A DNA stretch of 64,000 nt, taken from assembly GCF_963360655.1 (NCBI RefSeq), contig NZ_OY725717.1:806001-870000 (forward strand), written 5' to 3'. The notes below the pieces were generated by a model that was not told the DNA's origin, made no database searches, and was given only the letters and a program-made list of their open reading frames with translations. Origin of the DNA: Collinsella aerofaciens. Lineage in GTDB: Bacteria; Actinomycetota; Coriobacteriia; Coriobacteriales; Coriobacteriaceae. Shown here in pieces: positions 25,589 through 32,726 of the stretch. The position numbers and the translations under genes were made by a program. The stretch's first letter is position 1, and every line of letters starts with the position of its first letter.

Positions 25589-26590
25589 ATGGATATCAAC
25601 GCATGCAACATAGCAACACACGCCGCGGACGCACCAGCAACGGCAGCGCCCATCCCCGTCGTGGGCCGCTTTGCCCCGTCGCCCTCGGGCCGCATGCACC
25701 TGGGCAACGTGTTCAGTTGCCTGTGTGCGTGGCTTTCGGCCCGCAGCCAGGGCGGCAGCATCGTGCTGCGCATCGAGGACCTGGACGATCGCTGCAAGCG
25801 CCCGGAACTTGCCGCTCAACTGATTGACGATCTAACCTGGCTGGGGCTCGAGTGGGACGAAGGCCCCTACTACCAGCACGATCGCCTGGATCTGTACGAG
25901 GACGCCCTGCGCCAGCTGCAAGACGCCGGCCTCACCTATCCCTGTTTTTGCACGCGTGCCGAACTCCACGCCGCGAGCGCGCCGCACGCCAGCGACGGCA
26001 CGCCCATCTACCGCGGCGCCTGCCGAGGCCTTTCTGCCGAGGAGGTTGCCCGCCGCAGCGCCCTGCGCGCCCCGGCCACACGCCTGCGCGTGCCCACCGT
26101 CGACGACCTCGCAGACGACGTGATCGAATTCGTTGACCGCACGTACGGAGCCCAATGCGAGGCACTCGCCACCGAGTGCGGCGACTTTTTGGTGCGCCGC
26201 AGCGACGGCGTTTTTGCCTACCAGCTAGCCGTGGTAGTCGACGACGCTGCCATGGGCGTCACCGAGGTCGTGCGCGGATGCGACCTGCTGGGCTCCACGC
26301 CGCGCCAGATCTACCTGCAGCATCTGCTGGGACTGCCCACACCGCACTACGCACATATTCCGCTGCTCATGTCACCGGACGGCCGCCGCCTTTCCAAGCG
26401 CGACCGCGACCTAGACCTGGGCGAGCTCCGCACCCGCTTTGGCACACCCGAGGCGCTGTTGGGATGGCTCGCCGGGCAAACAGGCATCGCGCCGGACACC
26501 ACGCCGCGTACCGCCGAGCAGCTGGTCGAGCACTTTAGCTGGGACGTCATCCGCGCGCATCGGGAGAACATCACTGTAACGGTCGAGTAG
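25589..26590 (+). CDS. gluQ: Glutamyl-Q tRNA(Asp) synthetase
   Basis: 333-residue class I synthetase-like enzyme that attaches glutamate to the queuosine base of tRNA-Asp. It lacks the anticodon-binding domain of normal GluRS. The HIGH motif is HLGN (37-40) after GRFAPSPSG, and KMSKS is degenerate (LSKRD). The family's zinc site is visible as CFC then, about 20 residues later, YRGAC. The ATG at 25589 directly follows a TATACT box and gives the expected family N-terminus; the frame is open further upstream but has no supporting start. It stands alone between convergent and divergent neighbours. Confidence 0.87.
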   Translation: MDINACNIATHAADAPATAAPIPVVGRFAPSPSGRMHLGNVFSCLCAWLSARSQGGSIVLRIEDLDDRCKRPELAAQLIDDLTWLGLEWDEGPYYQHDRLDLYEDALRQLQDAGLTYPCFCTRAELHAASAPHASDGTPIYRGACRGLSAEEVARRSALRAPATRLRVPTVDDLADDVIEFVDRTYGAQCEALATECGDFLVRRSDGVFAYQLAVVVDDAAMGVTEVVRGCDLLGSTPRQIYLQHLLGLPTPHYAHIPLLMSPDGRRLSKRDRDLDLGELRTRFGTPEALLGWLAGQTGIAPDTTPRTAEQLVEHFSWDVIRAHRENITVTVE

Positions 26591-26605
26591 CCAGCCACCC
26601 CGCCT

Positions 26606-27331
26606 CTACGCAACATCCCAGGGCTGGAGTTCGTCGCCCAGGCGAACGATGCAGTCGTAGAGCACGGTATGGCGCTCGGCCGGGTTGACATCCCGATGAA
26701 AATGCCCGTAGTACCAGCGCTTGTAGTCCAGACGGTCCTCCAGCTCGTCAAAAAACGTGGTGAGTCGATCGACATCGGGATAATTCCAGCCGGGCGCCGG
26801 ATAGAGCGTGGGCGACAACATACGCGTGGAGCAGGTGTGGGTGATCACGTAGTCGACCTTCCAGCCCACGCTGTCGAGCTTTGTCCGCGCCTCCTCAAAG
26901 TTGCGCTCGTCCGGCAACTCCTGCGGCCACCAGCTGGAATACGGAATGCGGTATTCCTTGTCCACGCTCGTGGCGCCGCCCATGGTAAAGATCGTTGAGC
27001 CATCAAGCTCAAAAACCTCGCCGCGCGTCAGGCGCCGTATGGGAGAGGTATCCGACAGGCGCTGCGTCAGCCCGCCGTGCCACAACTCCATGGGGCGCTC
27101 CGCCCAGTGATCGAAACGTTCGTGGTTGCCGTCGACGAACAGCACGGTATAGGGGCGCGACTCCAGCCAGGCGATATCGGCACATTCCTCGGCAGAGAAA
27201 TCCCACGGAAAGCCAAAGTCGCCCGCGACAATCAGATAGTCGTCGCTCGTCAAACTATCCCCAAGATCCCAGTCGCGCAGCTTTTGCATGTCGAGGCCGC
27301 CGTGAATATCGCCCGTCACATAGACCGTCAT
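26606..27331 (-). CDS. Calcineurin-like metallophosphoesterase
   Basis: 241-residue phosphoesterase. The metal-binding signatures are GDIHGGL (D-x-H), GDFG (GD), GNHERF (GNHE), THTCS (H) and GHFHRD (GHxH). The substrate is not evident; related small enzymes act on nucleotides, nucleic acids or phosphoproteins. The ATG at 27331 begins the MTVYVTGDIHG strand; 12 codons of upstream frame lack a start signal. It converges with gluQ and the two stops are only 15 bp apart. Confidence 0.85.
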   Translation of the reverse strand: MTVYVTGDIHGGLDMQKLRDWDLGDSLTSDDYLIVAGDFGFPWDFSAEECADIAWLESRPYTVLFVDGNHERFDHWAERPMELWHGGLTQRLSDTSPIRRLTRGEVFELDGSTIFTMGGATSVDKEYRIPYSSWWPQELPDERNFEEARTKLDSVGWKVDYVITHTCSTRMLSPTLYPAPGWNYPDVDRLTTFFDELEDRLDYKRWYYGHFHRDVNPAERHTVLYDCIVRLGDELQPWDVA

Positions 27332-27416
27332 CGGATTACCACTTCCCTGTAAGTCGCTAGCCCACATTCTGCACGATCACTAAGCCAACCGTTCCAGCCC
27401 TTCCATCCCTTAGGGC

Positions 27417-27656
27417 TTACCCCTCGTTCTTCCATCCAAACGGGTCGAGCACCCAAAAGATCAAATCGAGCGCGCCACCGGTCATCATGGCGCCGGCAAG
27501 GGCCATGCAAACGTGCAGAGAGCTAGCACTTCGGAGCACGTCGAATGGCCCCAGAACAGCCAGCAGCGCAACCGCTGTGCCGGCAAGGCGCAACGCGAGG
27601 CACGGCCACGCGTCCTTGACGCACTTCTTTGCGAGATGCTTGGTGTTGTCACTCAT
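27417..27656 (-). CDS. Small membrane protein (79 aa)
   Basis: Two hydrophobic stretches (LAGTAVALLAVLGPFDVL and HVCMALAGAMMTGGALDLIFWVL) predict a double-spanning inner-membrane protein with a short basic N-terminus and a WKNEG tail. No family is recognised. The ATG at 27656 has AAGGAG 10 nt upstream, supporting a real start; the longer upstream frame is not needed. It is separated by about 50 bp from the phosphoesterase gene downstream. Confidence 0.6.
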   Translation of the reverse strand: MSDNTKHLAKKCVKDAWPCLALRLAGTAVALLAVLGPFDVLRSASSLHVCMALAGAMMTGGALDLIFWVLDPFGWKNEG

Positions 27657-27868
27657 CAATATCGAACTCCTTAGAGGGTCGTTGTTCAGATACATGCCGC
27701 CGCGACAGAGCGGGGCGGCAGGGTAAGTGTCACATGCTGTGCGGACATCAATGGAGAAACCGCCTGCTCGACCAACCTTTGACGCCGTTTTGCACCGGCA
27801 CCACATCCCCCGCTATCGAGGTCTAATACTTTTCCCACCGCTACCCAAAAACTCATCCAACGTTAATC

Positions 27869-27896
27869 TTGGCTCAAGAATCGCTTAATCTATAAC
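27869..27896 (+). promoter_or_regulatory. Predicted promoter of the UBA-protein/two-component operon
   Basis: TTGGCT and TATAAC are separated by 16 bp in an AT-rich block. Transcription would start near 27,903, about 110 nt before the ATG at 28015. The rest of the 27,657-28,014 gap shows no gene; the leader after the promoter is very GC-rich. Confidence 0.6.
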
Positions 27897-28014
27897 CTGC
27901 ACTATAGAGTTCGACCAAGGGCGGGGCGGCGCCGCGCAACGCAGACCGCCGAACGCAACGCTCGCGCCCGGGCAAATCGCCCGGCGTCGCGCCCATCGAA
28001 CGAAAGGACAGGTC

Positions 28015-28557
28015 ATGGACGACCTCGAAAAAGTTGAAACCATCCGCACCAAGTGCAACGTGAGCTACACCGATGCCAAGGCCGCGCTCGACGCCGCCGA
28101 CGGCAACGTTTTGGACGCCATCATTTGGCTCGAGTCGCAGGGCAAGACGCAGACCACGTCGGCGCACGCCGCCACCGAGTCCGCGCCAGTCGATGAGCCC
28201 TCAGCCGAGATGGTCGCCGCGCAGGCCGCCTACGAGAAGTCGAGCGAAAAGACCGACTTCTCCAAGAAGATGGACAGCGTATGGGAGTACCTCAAAAAGC
28301 TCTTCCGCCTGAGCCTGGACACCAAGTTTATCGCCACGCGCCGCGATGCAATCATCCTCAACATCCCCATCCTGATCCCCATCATCGCCCTGTTTGCCTG
28401 GGGCGCTACGATTTGGCTGATGCTGATTGGCCTGTTCTTTGGCATGCGCTACCGCATCGACAGCGACGGCGACGTGCCCGGCAGTATCAACAACCTTATG
28501 AATCACGCCGCCGATGCCGCGGACGACATCAAGCAAAATCTGAACGACGACAAGTAA
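28015..28557 (+). CDS. UBA-like/DUF4342-type membrane protein
   Basis: 180-residue protein. The N-terminal ~45 residues (VETIRTKCNVSYTDAKAALDAADGNVLDAIIWLE) look like a UBA/TS-N helical domain. After a linker of about 40 residues comes an amphipathic segment, then a hydrophobic hairpin (IILNIPILIPIIALFAWGATIWLMLIGLFFGM) that should enter the membrane, and an acidic tail. This matches DUF4342-type proteins of unknown function. AAAGGACAGG precedes the ATG. It is followed by a response regulator after 18 bp and so may be part of that signalling operon. Confidence 0.75.
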   Translation: MDDLEKVETIRTKCNVSYTDAKAALDAADGNVLDAIIWLESQGKTQTTSAHAATESAPVDEPSAEMVAAQAAYEKSSEKTDFSKKMDSVWEYLKKLFRLSLDTKFIATRRDAIILNIPILIPIIALFAWGATIWLMLIGLFFGMRYRIDSDGDVPGSINNLMNHAADAADDIKQNLNDDK

Positions 28558-28575
28558 TCGCAGACGGGGGCACGC

Positions 28576-29355
28576 ATGGCACGGATCCTGATCGTAGAGG
28601 ACGAGGAGAAAATCGCCCGCTTTGTGACGCTCGAGCTGGAGCACGAGGGCTACCAGGTGGAACACGCCGCCGATGGCCGCACCGCCGTGGACCTGGCGCT
28701 GGAGCGCAACTACGATCTTATTCTGCTCGATGTGCTGTTGCCGCAGCTCAACGGCATGGAGGTCCTGCGGCGCGTCCGCAAGCACAAGGATGTGCCGGTG
28801 ATAATGGTCACCGCGCGCGATGCCGTGATGGACAAGGTGGCCGGGCTCGATGCCGGCGCCGACGATTACCTGACCAAGCCGTTTGCGATTGAGGAGCTGT
28901 TCGCACGGATCCGCGTGGCGTTGAAGCGCTCGGAGGCCGTGCGGGCGGCTTCGGGCGTTGGCGGCATCGGGACGGGCGCGGCAGGCGGCACGGGTGTCGG
29001 CGCCACTGCGATGCCCCCGGTCAGTGACTCGACCCAGGTTTCCGCCTCGCTCTCCCCCGCCACGCTCGCCGTGGGCTCGGTTGCGCTCGACCCCGACCGC
29101 CGCGAAGTCACGGTCGGCGGCTCGCCCATTGCGCTCACGGCCCGCGAGTTCGATGTCCTCGCCCTGCTTATGGCGCATGCCGAGACCGTGCTCACGCGCG
29201 AACGCATCGCGCACGAAGCGCTGGGCTACGAATACATGGGCGACACCAACAACGTCGACGTGCACATCGCGCATCTACGCGCCAAGATCGAGGACGCCGG
29301 CGGCGCCCGCATCATCCAGACCGTGCGCGGGGTGGGCTATGTCTGCCGCGCGTAA
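28576..29355 (+). CDS. Response regulator, OmpR/PhoB family
   Basis: 259-residue transcription factor. The receiver domain begins ILIVEDEEKIARFV, with the phosphoacceptor Asp in LILLDVLLPQLNG and the Lys in YLTKPF. A Gly/Ala/Thr-rich linker of about 45 residues (GTGAAGGTGVGATA) separates it from the winged helix LTAREFDVLALLMAHAETVLTRE, ending in IQTVRGVGYVCRA. The linker is longer than usual. Its stop overlaps the start of the kinase gene by 17 nt, so the pair is translationally coupled. Confidence 0.92.
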   Translation: MARILIVEDEEKIARFVTLELEHEGYQVEHAADGRTAVDLALERNYDLILLDVLLPQLNGMEVLRRVRKHKDVPVIMVTARDAVMDKVAGLDAGADDYLTKPFAIEELFARIRVALKRSEAVRAASGVGGIGTGAAGGTGVGATAMPPVSDSTQVSASLSPATLAVGSVALDPDRREVTVGGSPIALTAREFDVLALLMAHAETVLTRERIAHEALGYEYMGDTNNVDVHIAHLRAKIEDAGGARIIQTVRGVGYVCRA

Positions 29356-30634
29356 CGCCGAGGCCAAGCGCGTCACCTCCATCGCCCGCGCCATCAACTG
29401 GAGCTATATGTGGCGCCGCCTGATGAGCTACGTCTGGCTCGATCTGTTGCTGGTGGTGATTGCGGCGGCGATCCTCGTCTATGGATACAACCAGACACTG
29501 CCCGACAGCGCGTTTACCGCAGGATGGATCCCCGGCGCCACCGTTCGCGGCATGTCGCTGAAGCCCGCGCGCGGCTGGGACCTGACAACGCTCACCTATA
29601 CCGTCGAGCTTGCGCGTACCACCAAGACCTTCCCCCTCGCGCAGGACCTCATCGCACTTTGGCCCCTCTATATCGTTGTTGTAGGTTGGCAGGTCATCAG
29701 CATGCTCGATATGCTCGGCGGCGCTCGCCGTGTGCGCCGCACCATGGCGCCGCTCAACGACCTGGCCCTGCGCGTGGACGAGCTCGGCCGCATGCAGCTC
29801 TCCGGCGGCAAGATGGAAACGCTGGAGCAAGCCATCGAGCGCGCGAGCGTCGACTCGCCGAGCGTCACCACCGGCGACGCCGACCTGGCAAGCATCGAGG
29901 TCGCACTCAACCGCCTGCTGCGCCAGATGCAAGAGGCCAAGCTGCAGCAGATGCGCTTTGTCAACGATGCAAGCCACGAGCTGCGCACGCCCATCGCGGT
30001 GATTCAGGGCTACGTGAACATGCTCGACCGCTGGGGCAAAGACGACCCGGACGTGCTGGCGGAATCCATCGCGTCCCTCAAGGCCGAAAGCGAGCACATG
30101 CAGGAGCTCGTGGAGCAGCTGCTGTTTTTGGCGCGCGGCGATGCCGGGCGCACGGTCCTGCGGCGTGCGCATACCAACCTGGCTGCACTGGTCGGCGAGG
30201 TTTGCGAAGAATCGCAGATGATCGATGCCGGGCACACGTATCGGCTGGCCTTTGACGCTGCGCTTATCAGCGACCCGCGCTGCGACGCGTCCGTCGATGT
30301 CGCGCTCGTGAAGCAGGCTCTGCGCGTGATCGTGCAAAACGCCGCCAAGTATTCGGACGCGGGCACGCCCATCTCGTTTGGCGTAGCGCCGGATGCGGGC
30401 GCGGGCACGATCGACATAAGCGTTGAGGACGAGGGCATCGGCATGAACCAGGAATCCGCAGCTCACGCGTTCGAGCGGTTCTACCGCGCCGACAACGCGC
30501 GCGATGCCGGAGCGCAGGGCTCGGGCCTGGGGCTCGCCATCGCCAAGTGGATCGTCGATAGCCACGGCGGCGTCATCGGCGTGACCTCGGTCGAGGGCGT
30601 CGGCAGCCGCTTTACGATTCGCCTGCCGCGGTAG
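29339..30634 (+). CDS. Sensor histidine kinase (HAMP-less two-TM type)
   Basis: 431-residue membrane kinase. The first transmembrane helix is LDLLLVVIAAAILVYGY, followed by an extracellular loop of about 90 residues, then a second helix (LIALWPLYIVVVGWQVISML). The phosphoacceptor His is in FVNDASHELRTPIAVIQGY. The ATPase domain has VQNAAKYSDAG (N box), DEGIGMNQ (G1), FERFYRA (F) and GSGLGLAIAKWIV (G2). The ATG at 29339 lies inside the last codons of the response-regulator gene; the frame is open far upstream but is a shadow there. The stimulus is unknown. Confidence 0.9.
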   Translation: MSAARNAEAKRVTSIARAINWSYMWRRLMSYVWLDLLLVVIAAAILVYGYNQTLPDSAFTAGWIPGATVRGMSLKPARGWDLTTLTYTVELARTTKTFPLAQDLIALWPLYIVVVGWQVISMLDMLGGARRVRRTMAPLNDLALRVDELGRMQLSGGKMETLEQAIERASVDSPSVTTGDADLASIEVALNRLLRQMQEAKLQQMRFVNDASHELRTPIAVIQGYVNMLDRWGKDDPDVLAESIASLKAESEHMQELVEQLLFLARGDAGRTVLRRAHTNLAALVGEVCEESQMIDAGHTYRLAFDAALISDPRCDASVDVALVKQALRVIVQNAAKYSDAGTPISFGVAPDAGAGTIDISVEDEGIGMNQESAAHAFERFYRADNARDAGAQGSGLGLAIAKWIVDSHGGVIGVTSVEGVGSRFTIRLPR

Positions 30635-30652
30635 GAAGCCCCTCGGCATAAA

Positions 30653-30686
30653 TAAAGGGATAGGGCCACGCAGCCCTATCCCTTTT
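30653..30686. terminator. Bidirectional terminator
   Basis: Stem AAAGGGATAGGGC / GCCCTATCCCTTT with a CACGCA loop. A T run follows on the plus strand and AAATAAAGGG gives Ts on the minus strand. It separates the converging kinase and VOC genes. Confidence 0.88.
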
Positions 30687-30709
30687 TGCTAGCTATGACA
30701 GCTTGTGCG

Positions 30710-31084
30710 CTACTCGCGGCACAGGTGCACGGCGAAGCCGGCGAACTCGCGCTTAAAGTACACGAGCTTGGTACCACCGTCGGGTAGCAGCGCGCGCGAC
30801 TCCTCGTTGACCTCGAGCCCGCGCTCGGCAAACCACTTCTCAGCTGCATCGATGTCGTTAACGGCAAAGCCGATGTGGCCTTTGGTGCCACGACCGTTCT
30901 GCTTCATGACCTCGACCAGCGAATCGTTGAAGTACGAAACCGGGGTCTCGATAACAGGCAGGCCCATCATCGTCGAGAACAGCTCCGCGATCTCCAGGGC
31001 GTCTGCCGGGTCGGCGGCGTTAATGCCCACATGGGCAACGCGCATGCCAAAGAGCTCGACCGGGTTGACGTTCTGCTCACTCAT
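30710..31084 (-). CDS. VOC (glyoxalase/bleomycin-resistance fold) protein
   Basis: 124-residue protein with two betaalphabetabetabeta halves: VAHVGINAADPADALEIAELFSTMMGL and GHIGFAVNDIDAAEKWFAERGLEV. Candidate metal ligands are His in VAHVGI, His in GHIGF and a late Glu. The ATG at 31084 is the real start; a longer frame runs back through the upstream PTS gene and is artefactual. It is 11 bp after an orphan PTS IIB gene, so both are likely one transcript. Function is unknown; isomerase or epimerase activity is possible for VOC proteins near sugar genes. Confidence 0.8.
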   Translation of the reverse strand: MSEQNVNPVELFGMRVAHVGINAADPADALEIAELFSTMMGLPVIETPVSYFNDSLVEVMKQNGRGTKGHIGFAVNDIDAAEKWFAERGLEVNEESRALLPDGGTKLVYFKREFAGFAVHLCRE

Positions 31085-31095
31085 ACAGGCAGTGC

Positions 31096-31383
31096 CTACT
31101 GAGCCATGACGTCGAGAACGGCCTTCTCGGCAGCGACGCGGTTCATGCCGGTCATGAAGGGCACGCCGCTCACGTACGGGCAGGTGAGGCCTTCGGGGGC
31201 AACGGTGGTGGCGATCAGCAGGTCGGCGCCCTCGTCGCAGTAGTCCTTGGCCTCGGAGATGGCGCACTGCACGATCTCGTACTTGTCGGCGTAACCGTTG
31301 GCGTCGAGCAAGGTGGCGACCTTCTGGGCAACGAGTGTGGAAGTAGCAGCGCCAGCACCGCAAGCCAAAACGATCTTCTTCAT
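31096..31383 (-). CDS. PTS galactitol-type IIB component (orphan)
   Basis: 95-residue phosphotransfer protein. The IIB P-loop is at residues 5-14 with Cys8 in LACGAGAATSTL, a pattern of galactitol/SgcB-type IIB proteins. Length is standard. No IIA or IIC is seen within this window, so it either serves a permease elsewhere or has a regulatory role. It precedes the VOC gene in a two-gene unit and is divergent from the protein at 31547. Confidence 0.85.
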   Translation of the reverse strand: MKKIVLACGAGAATSTLVAQKVATLLDANGYADKYEIVQCAISEAKDYCDEGADLLIATTVAPEGLTCPYVSGVPFMTGMNRVAAEKAVLDVMAQ

Positions 31384-31485
31384 AGGTAATGTCTCCCTTC
31401 ATGGTTTACTTTAGGTAAGTGTACCGCAGCGAGCGATGGCACTCAGCCTCGATGAGCTTTTATGCCAGTTTGCTTGCACGCTGCG

Positions 31486-31491
31486 TATAAT
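31486..31491 (+). promoter_or_regulatory. -10 box TATAAT upstream of the 31,547 gene
   Basis: A perfect TATAAT lies 56 bp before the ATG at 31547. The region 17 bp upstream (TGCCAG) is a poor -35, so the promoter may be activator-dependent or use another spacing. Confidence 0.45.
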
Positions 31492-31546
31492 ACATCTAGT
31501 ACGTGTTGTCATACCGCTCGCTTTAAGAGCGACTAAGGACTCTGAA

Positions 31547-32170
31547 ATGCCCGATTCCCGCACCCTCTGGACCGCCGTCGTTATCATCTGCATCGCCGTG
31601 TCGGTGTTCTTTAGCGTCAAAAAACGCACCACGTTCAAACGCCTGCAGCAATTGATGGCCGCCAAGCAGTGGGACGAGTTCGATCGTTTGCTCGACGGCA
31701 AACTCACCAGCATGCTGTACCCGCGCTACAACCGCGACTACCTGCGCCTGAACTCCTATCTGCTGCGCGAGGACCATAAGCGCGCCGACGAGATGTTCGA
31801 CCTGCTACTGGGACTCAACCTGCCCAAGATGCAGCGCGTCGACCTGGTAATCAAAGCTTTTAACTACTACGTTGGCCAGGAGGACCGCAAAAAGGCCAAG
31901 GAGTTGCTGCATGAGATCAAGGGCTTTGAGGGCGGTCAGGCCGAGGCAGTCGCACACGAATGCCAGCTGATGTACGACACGATGATCCTCAAGCGCCACA
32001 ACGACATTCCCGAGCTGGAGCGCATGCTCGAGGATGTCGGCGACGACCCGGTCAAGCGCTGCCGACTGGAGTACCTGCTGGCCCTGCAGTATCAAAACAA
32101 GGGCGACGAGGAAAAGTTCCAAGAGTTCCTGGAGAAGTCGGGCCAACACTCGATGGCCGTCAACGCGTAA
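31547..32170 (+). CDS. Conserved membrane-anchored helical protein (207 aa)
   Basis: A single N-terminal hydrophobic helix (TAVVIICIAVSVFF) is followed by a basic stretch KKRTTFKRL and a long, all-helical cytoplasmic region that looks like tetratricopeptide-type repeats (for example QWDEFDRLLDGKL, DHKRADEMFDLLLGL, DRKKAKELLHEI, RRLEYLLALQYQNKGDEEKFQEF-like end). It is probably an anchored scaffold protein, unknown in function. AAGGA precedes the ATG at 31547 by 8 nt. The tRNA-Leu gene follows 31 bp after its stop. Confidence 0.75.
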   Translation: MPDSRTLWTAVVIICIAVSVFFSVKKRTTFKRLQQLMAAKQWDEFDRLLDGKLTSMLYPRYNRDYLRLNSYLLREDHKRADEMFDLLLGLNLPKMQRVDLVIKAFNYYVGQEDRKKAKELLHEIKGFEGGQAEAVAHECQLMYDTMILKRHNDIPELERMLEDVGDDPVKRCRLEYLLALQYQNKGDEEKFQEFLEKSGQHSMAVNA

Positions 32171-32201
32171 CGGACGGCTTGTGCTAGACTTCTAGTCTCA
32201 C

Positions 32202-32286
32202 GGGGGCGTGGCGGAATTGGCATACGCAGGAGACTTAAAATCTCTCGCCGCAAGGATTGTGGGTTCGAGTCCCACCGCCCCTACCA
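32202..32286 (+). tRNA. tRNA-Leu (anticodon TAA), CCA encoded
   Basis: The 85-nt cloverleaf has acceptor arms GGGGGCG / CGCCCCT, a discriminator A and encoded CCA (32284-32286). The anticodon loop reads CTTAAAA, giving TAA, which decodes UUA (and UUG by wobble). A long variable arm (CTCGCCGCAAGGATTG region) is typical of leucine tRNA, and the T arm is GTGGGTTCGAGTCCCAC. The T arm and 3' end through the terminator are duplicated 163 bp downstream. Confidence 0.95.
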
Positions 32287-32353
32287 TATGGAGCTTTCGA
32301 GCCCGTGTCCCCAAGGGATGCGGGCTCGCTTCTTTTAGATGCCGGTGGGACTC
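32269..32353 (+). repeat. 85-bp direct repeat, copy 1 (tRNA 3' end + terminator)
   Basis: Begins in the tRNA T arm (GTCCCACCGCCCCTACCA), continues through a terminator with stem GAGCCCG..CGGGCTC and the tail CTTCTTTTA, and ends at GCCGGTGGGACTC. Only about five differences separate it from the copy at 32432-32516. Confidence 0.85.
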
Positions 32354-32431
32354 GAACCCGCGAGGGGGCGAGCGTTAAGCGGACGCGCAGCGTCCGAAGC
32401 CGGTGCGTATTTGCGCAGCAAATGCGCGGAC

Positions 32432-32516
32432 GTCCCACCGCCCCTACCATATGGAGCTTTCGAGCCCGTGTCCCCAAGGGATGCGGGCTCGTTTCTTTTA
32501 CACGCCGGCGGGGCTC
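32432..32516 (+). repeat. 85-bp direct repeat, copy 2 (orphan tRNA 3' end)
   Basis: Same sequence as 32269-32353 but without the 5' part of a tRNA before it. The 78 bp between the copies hold two hairpins with GCA loops (CGGACGC-GCA-GCGTCCG and ATTTGC-GCA-GCAAAT). Copy 2 is followed directly by a 69-bp palindrome. The layout looks like an att duplication left by an element that has been lost. Confidence 0.82.
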
Positions 32517-32517
32517 T

Positions 32518-32586
32518 AAGTTGCGGTGGAATAGTTCCTGTTTTGGCAGTTTATCAGCCCATTTAGGAACTATTCCACCGCAACTT
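32518..32586. repeat. 69-bp palindromic element, copy 1
   Basis: Terminal inverted repeats AAGTTGCGGTGGAATAG and CTATTCCACCGCAACTT are perfect, with the inner bases partly paired (TTCCTG / TAGGAA). Copies of exactly the same 69-bp length lie at 34103-34171 and 40828-40896. Confidence 0.88.
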
Positions 32587-32600
32587 AGGTTGGTATTTAC

Positions 32601-32687
32601 ACATTTTCCGATGGAAAAACGTGGCTGTCTCGCACATTTTCCGATGGAAAAACGTGGTTGTCTCGCACATTTTCCGATGGAAACGAC
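32601..32687 (+). repeat. Three tandem 33-bp repeats upstream of the AAA ATPase
   Basis: The unit ACATTTTCCGATGGAAA begins at 32601, 32634 and 32667, exactly 33 bp apart; the first two units are almost identical throughout and the third is truncated. Each contains the palindrome TTTTCCGATGGAAAA. The last unit overlaps the -35 region of a TATACT -10 box at 32698-32703, 24 bp before the ATPase start, suggesting iterated operator sites. The frame here happens to be open but has no good start. Confidence 0.8.
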
Positions 32688-32726
32688 CAAATGGCCTTAT
32701 ACTAGCCGAGAGGGTTGGGAGGCAAT

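Noticed and set aside
30710-31402. 230-residue fusion of PTS IIB and VOC protein
   Set aside because: The upstream part of this frame is out of phase with the real IIB gene; each gene has its own start and stop.
32601-32687. Three 33-bp repeats as a CRISPR array
   Set aside because: The units are contiguous with no unique spacers between repeats, there are no cas genes, and the core is a simple palindrome.
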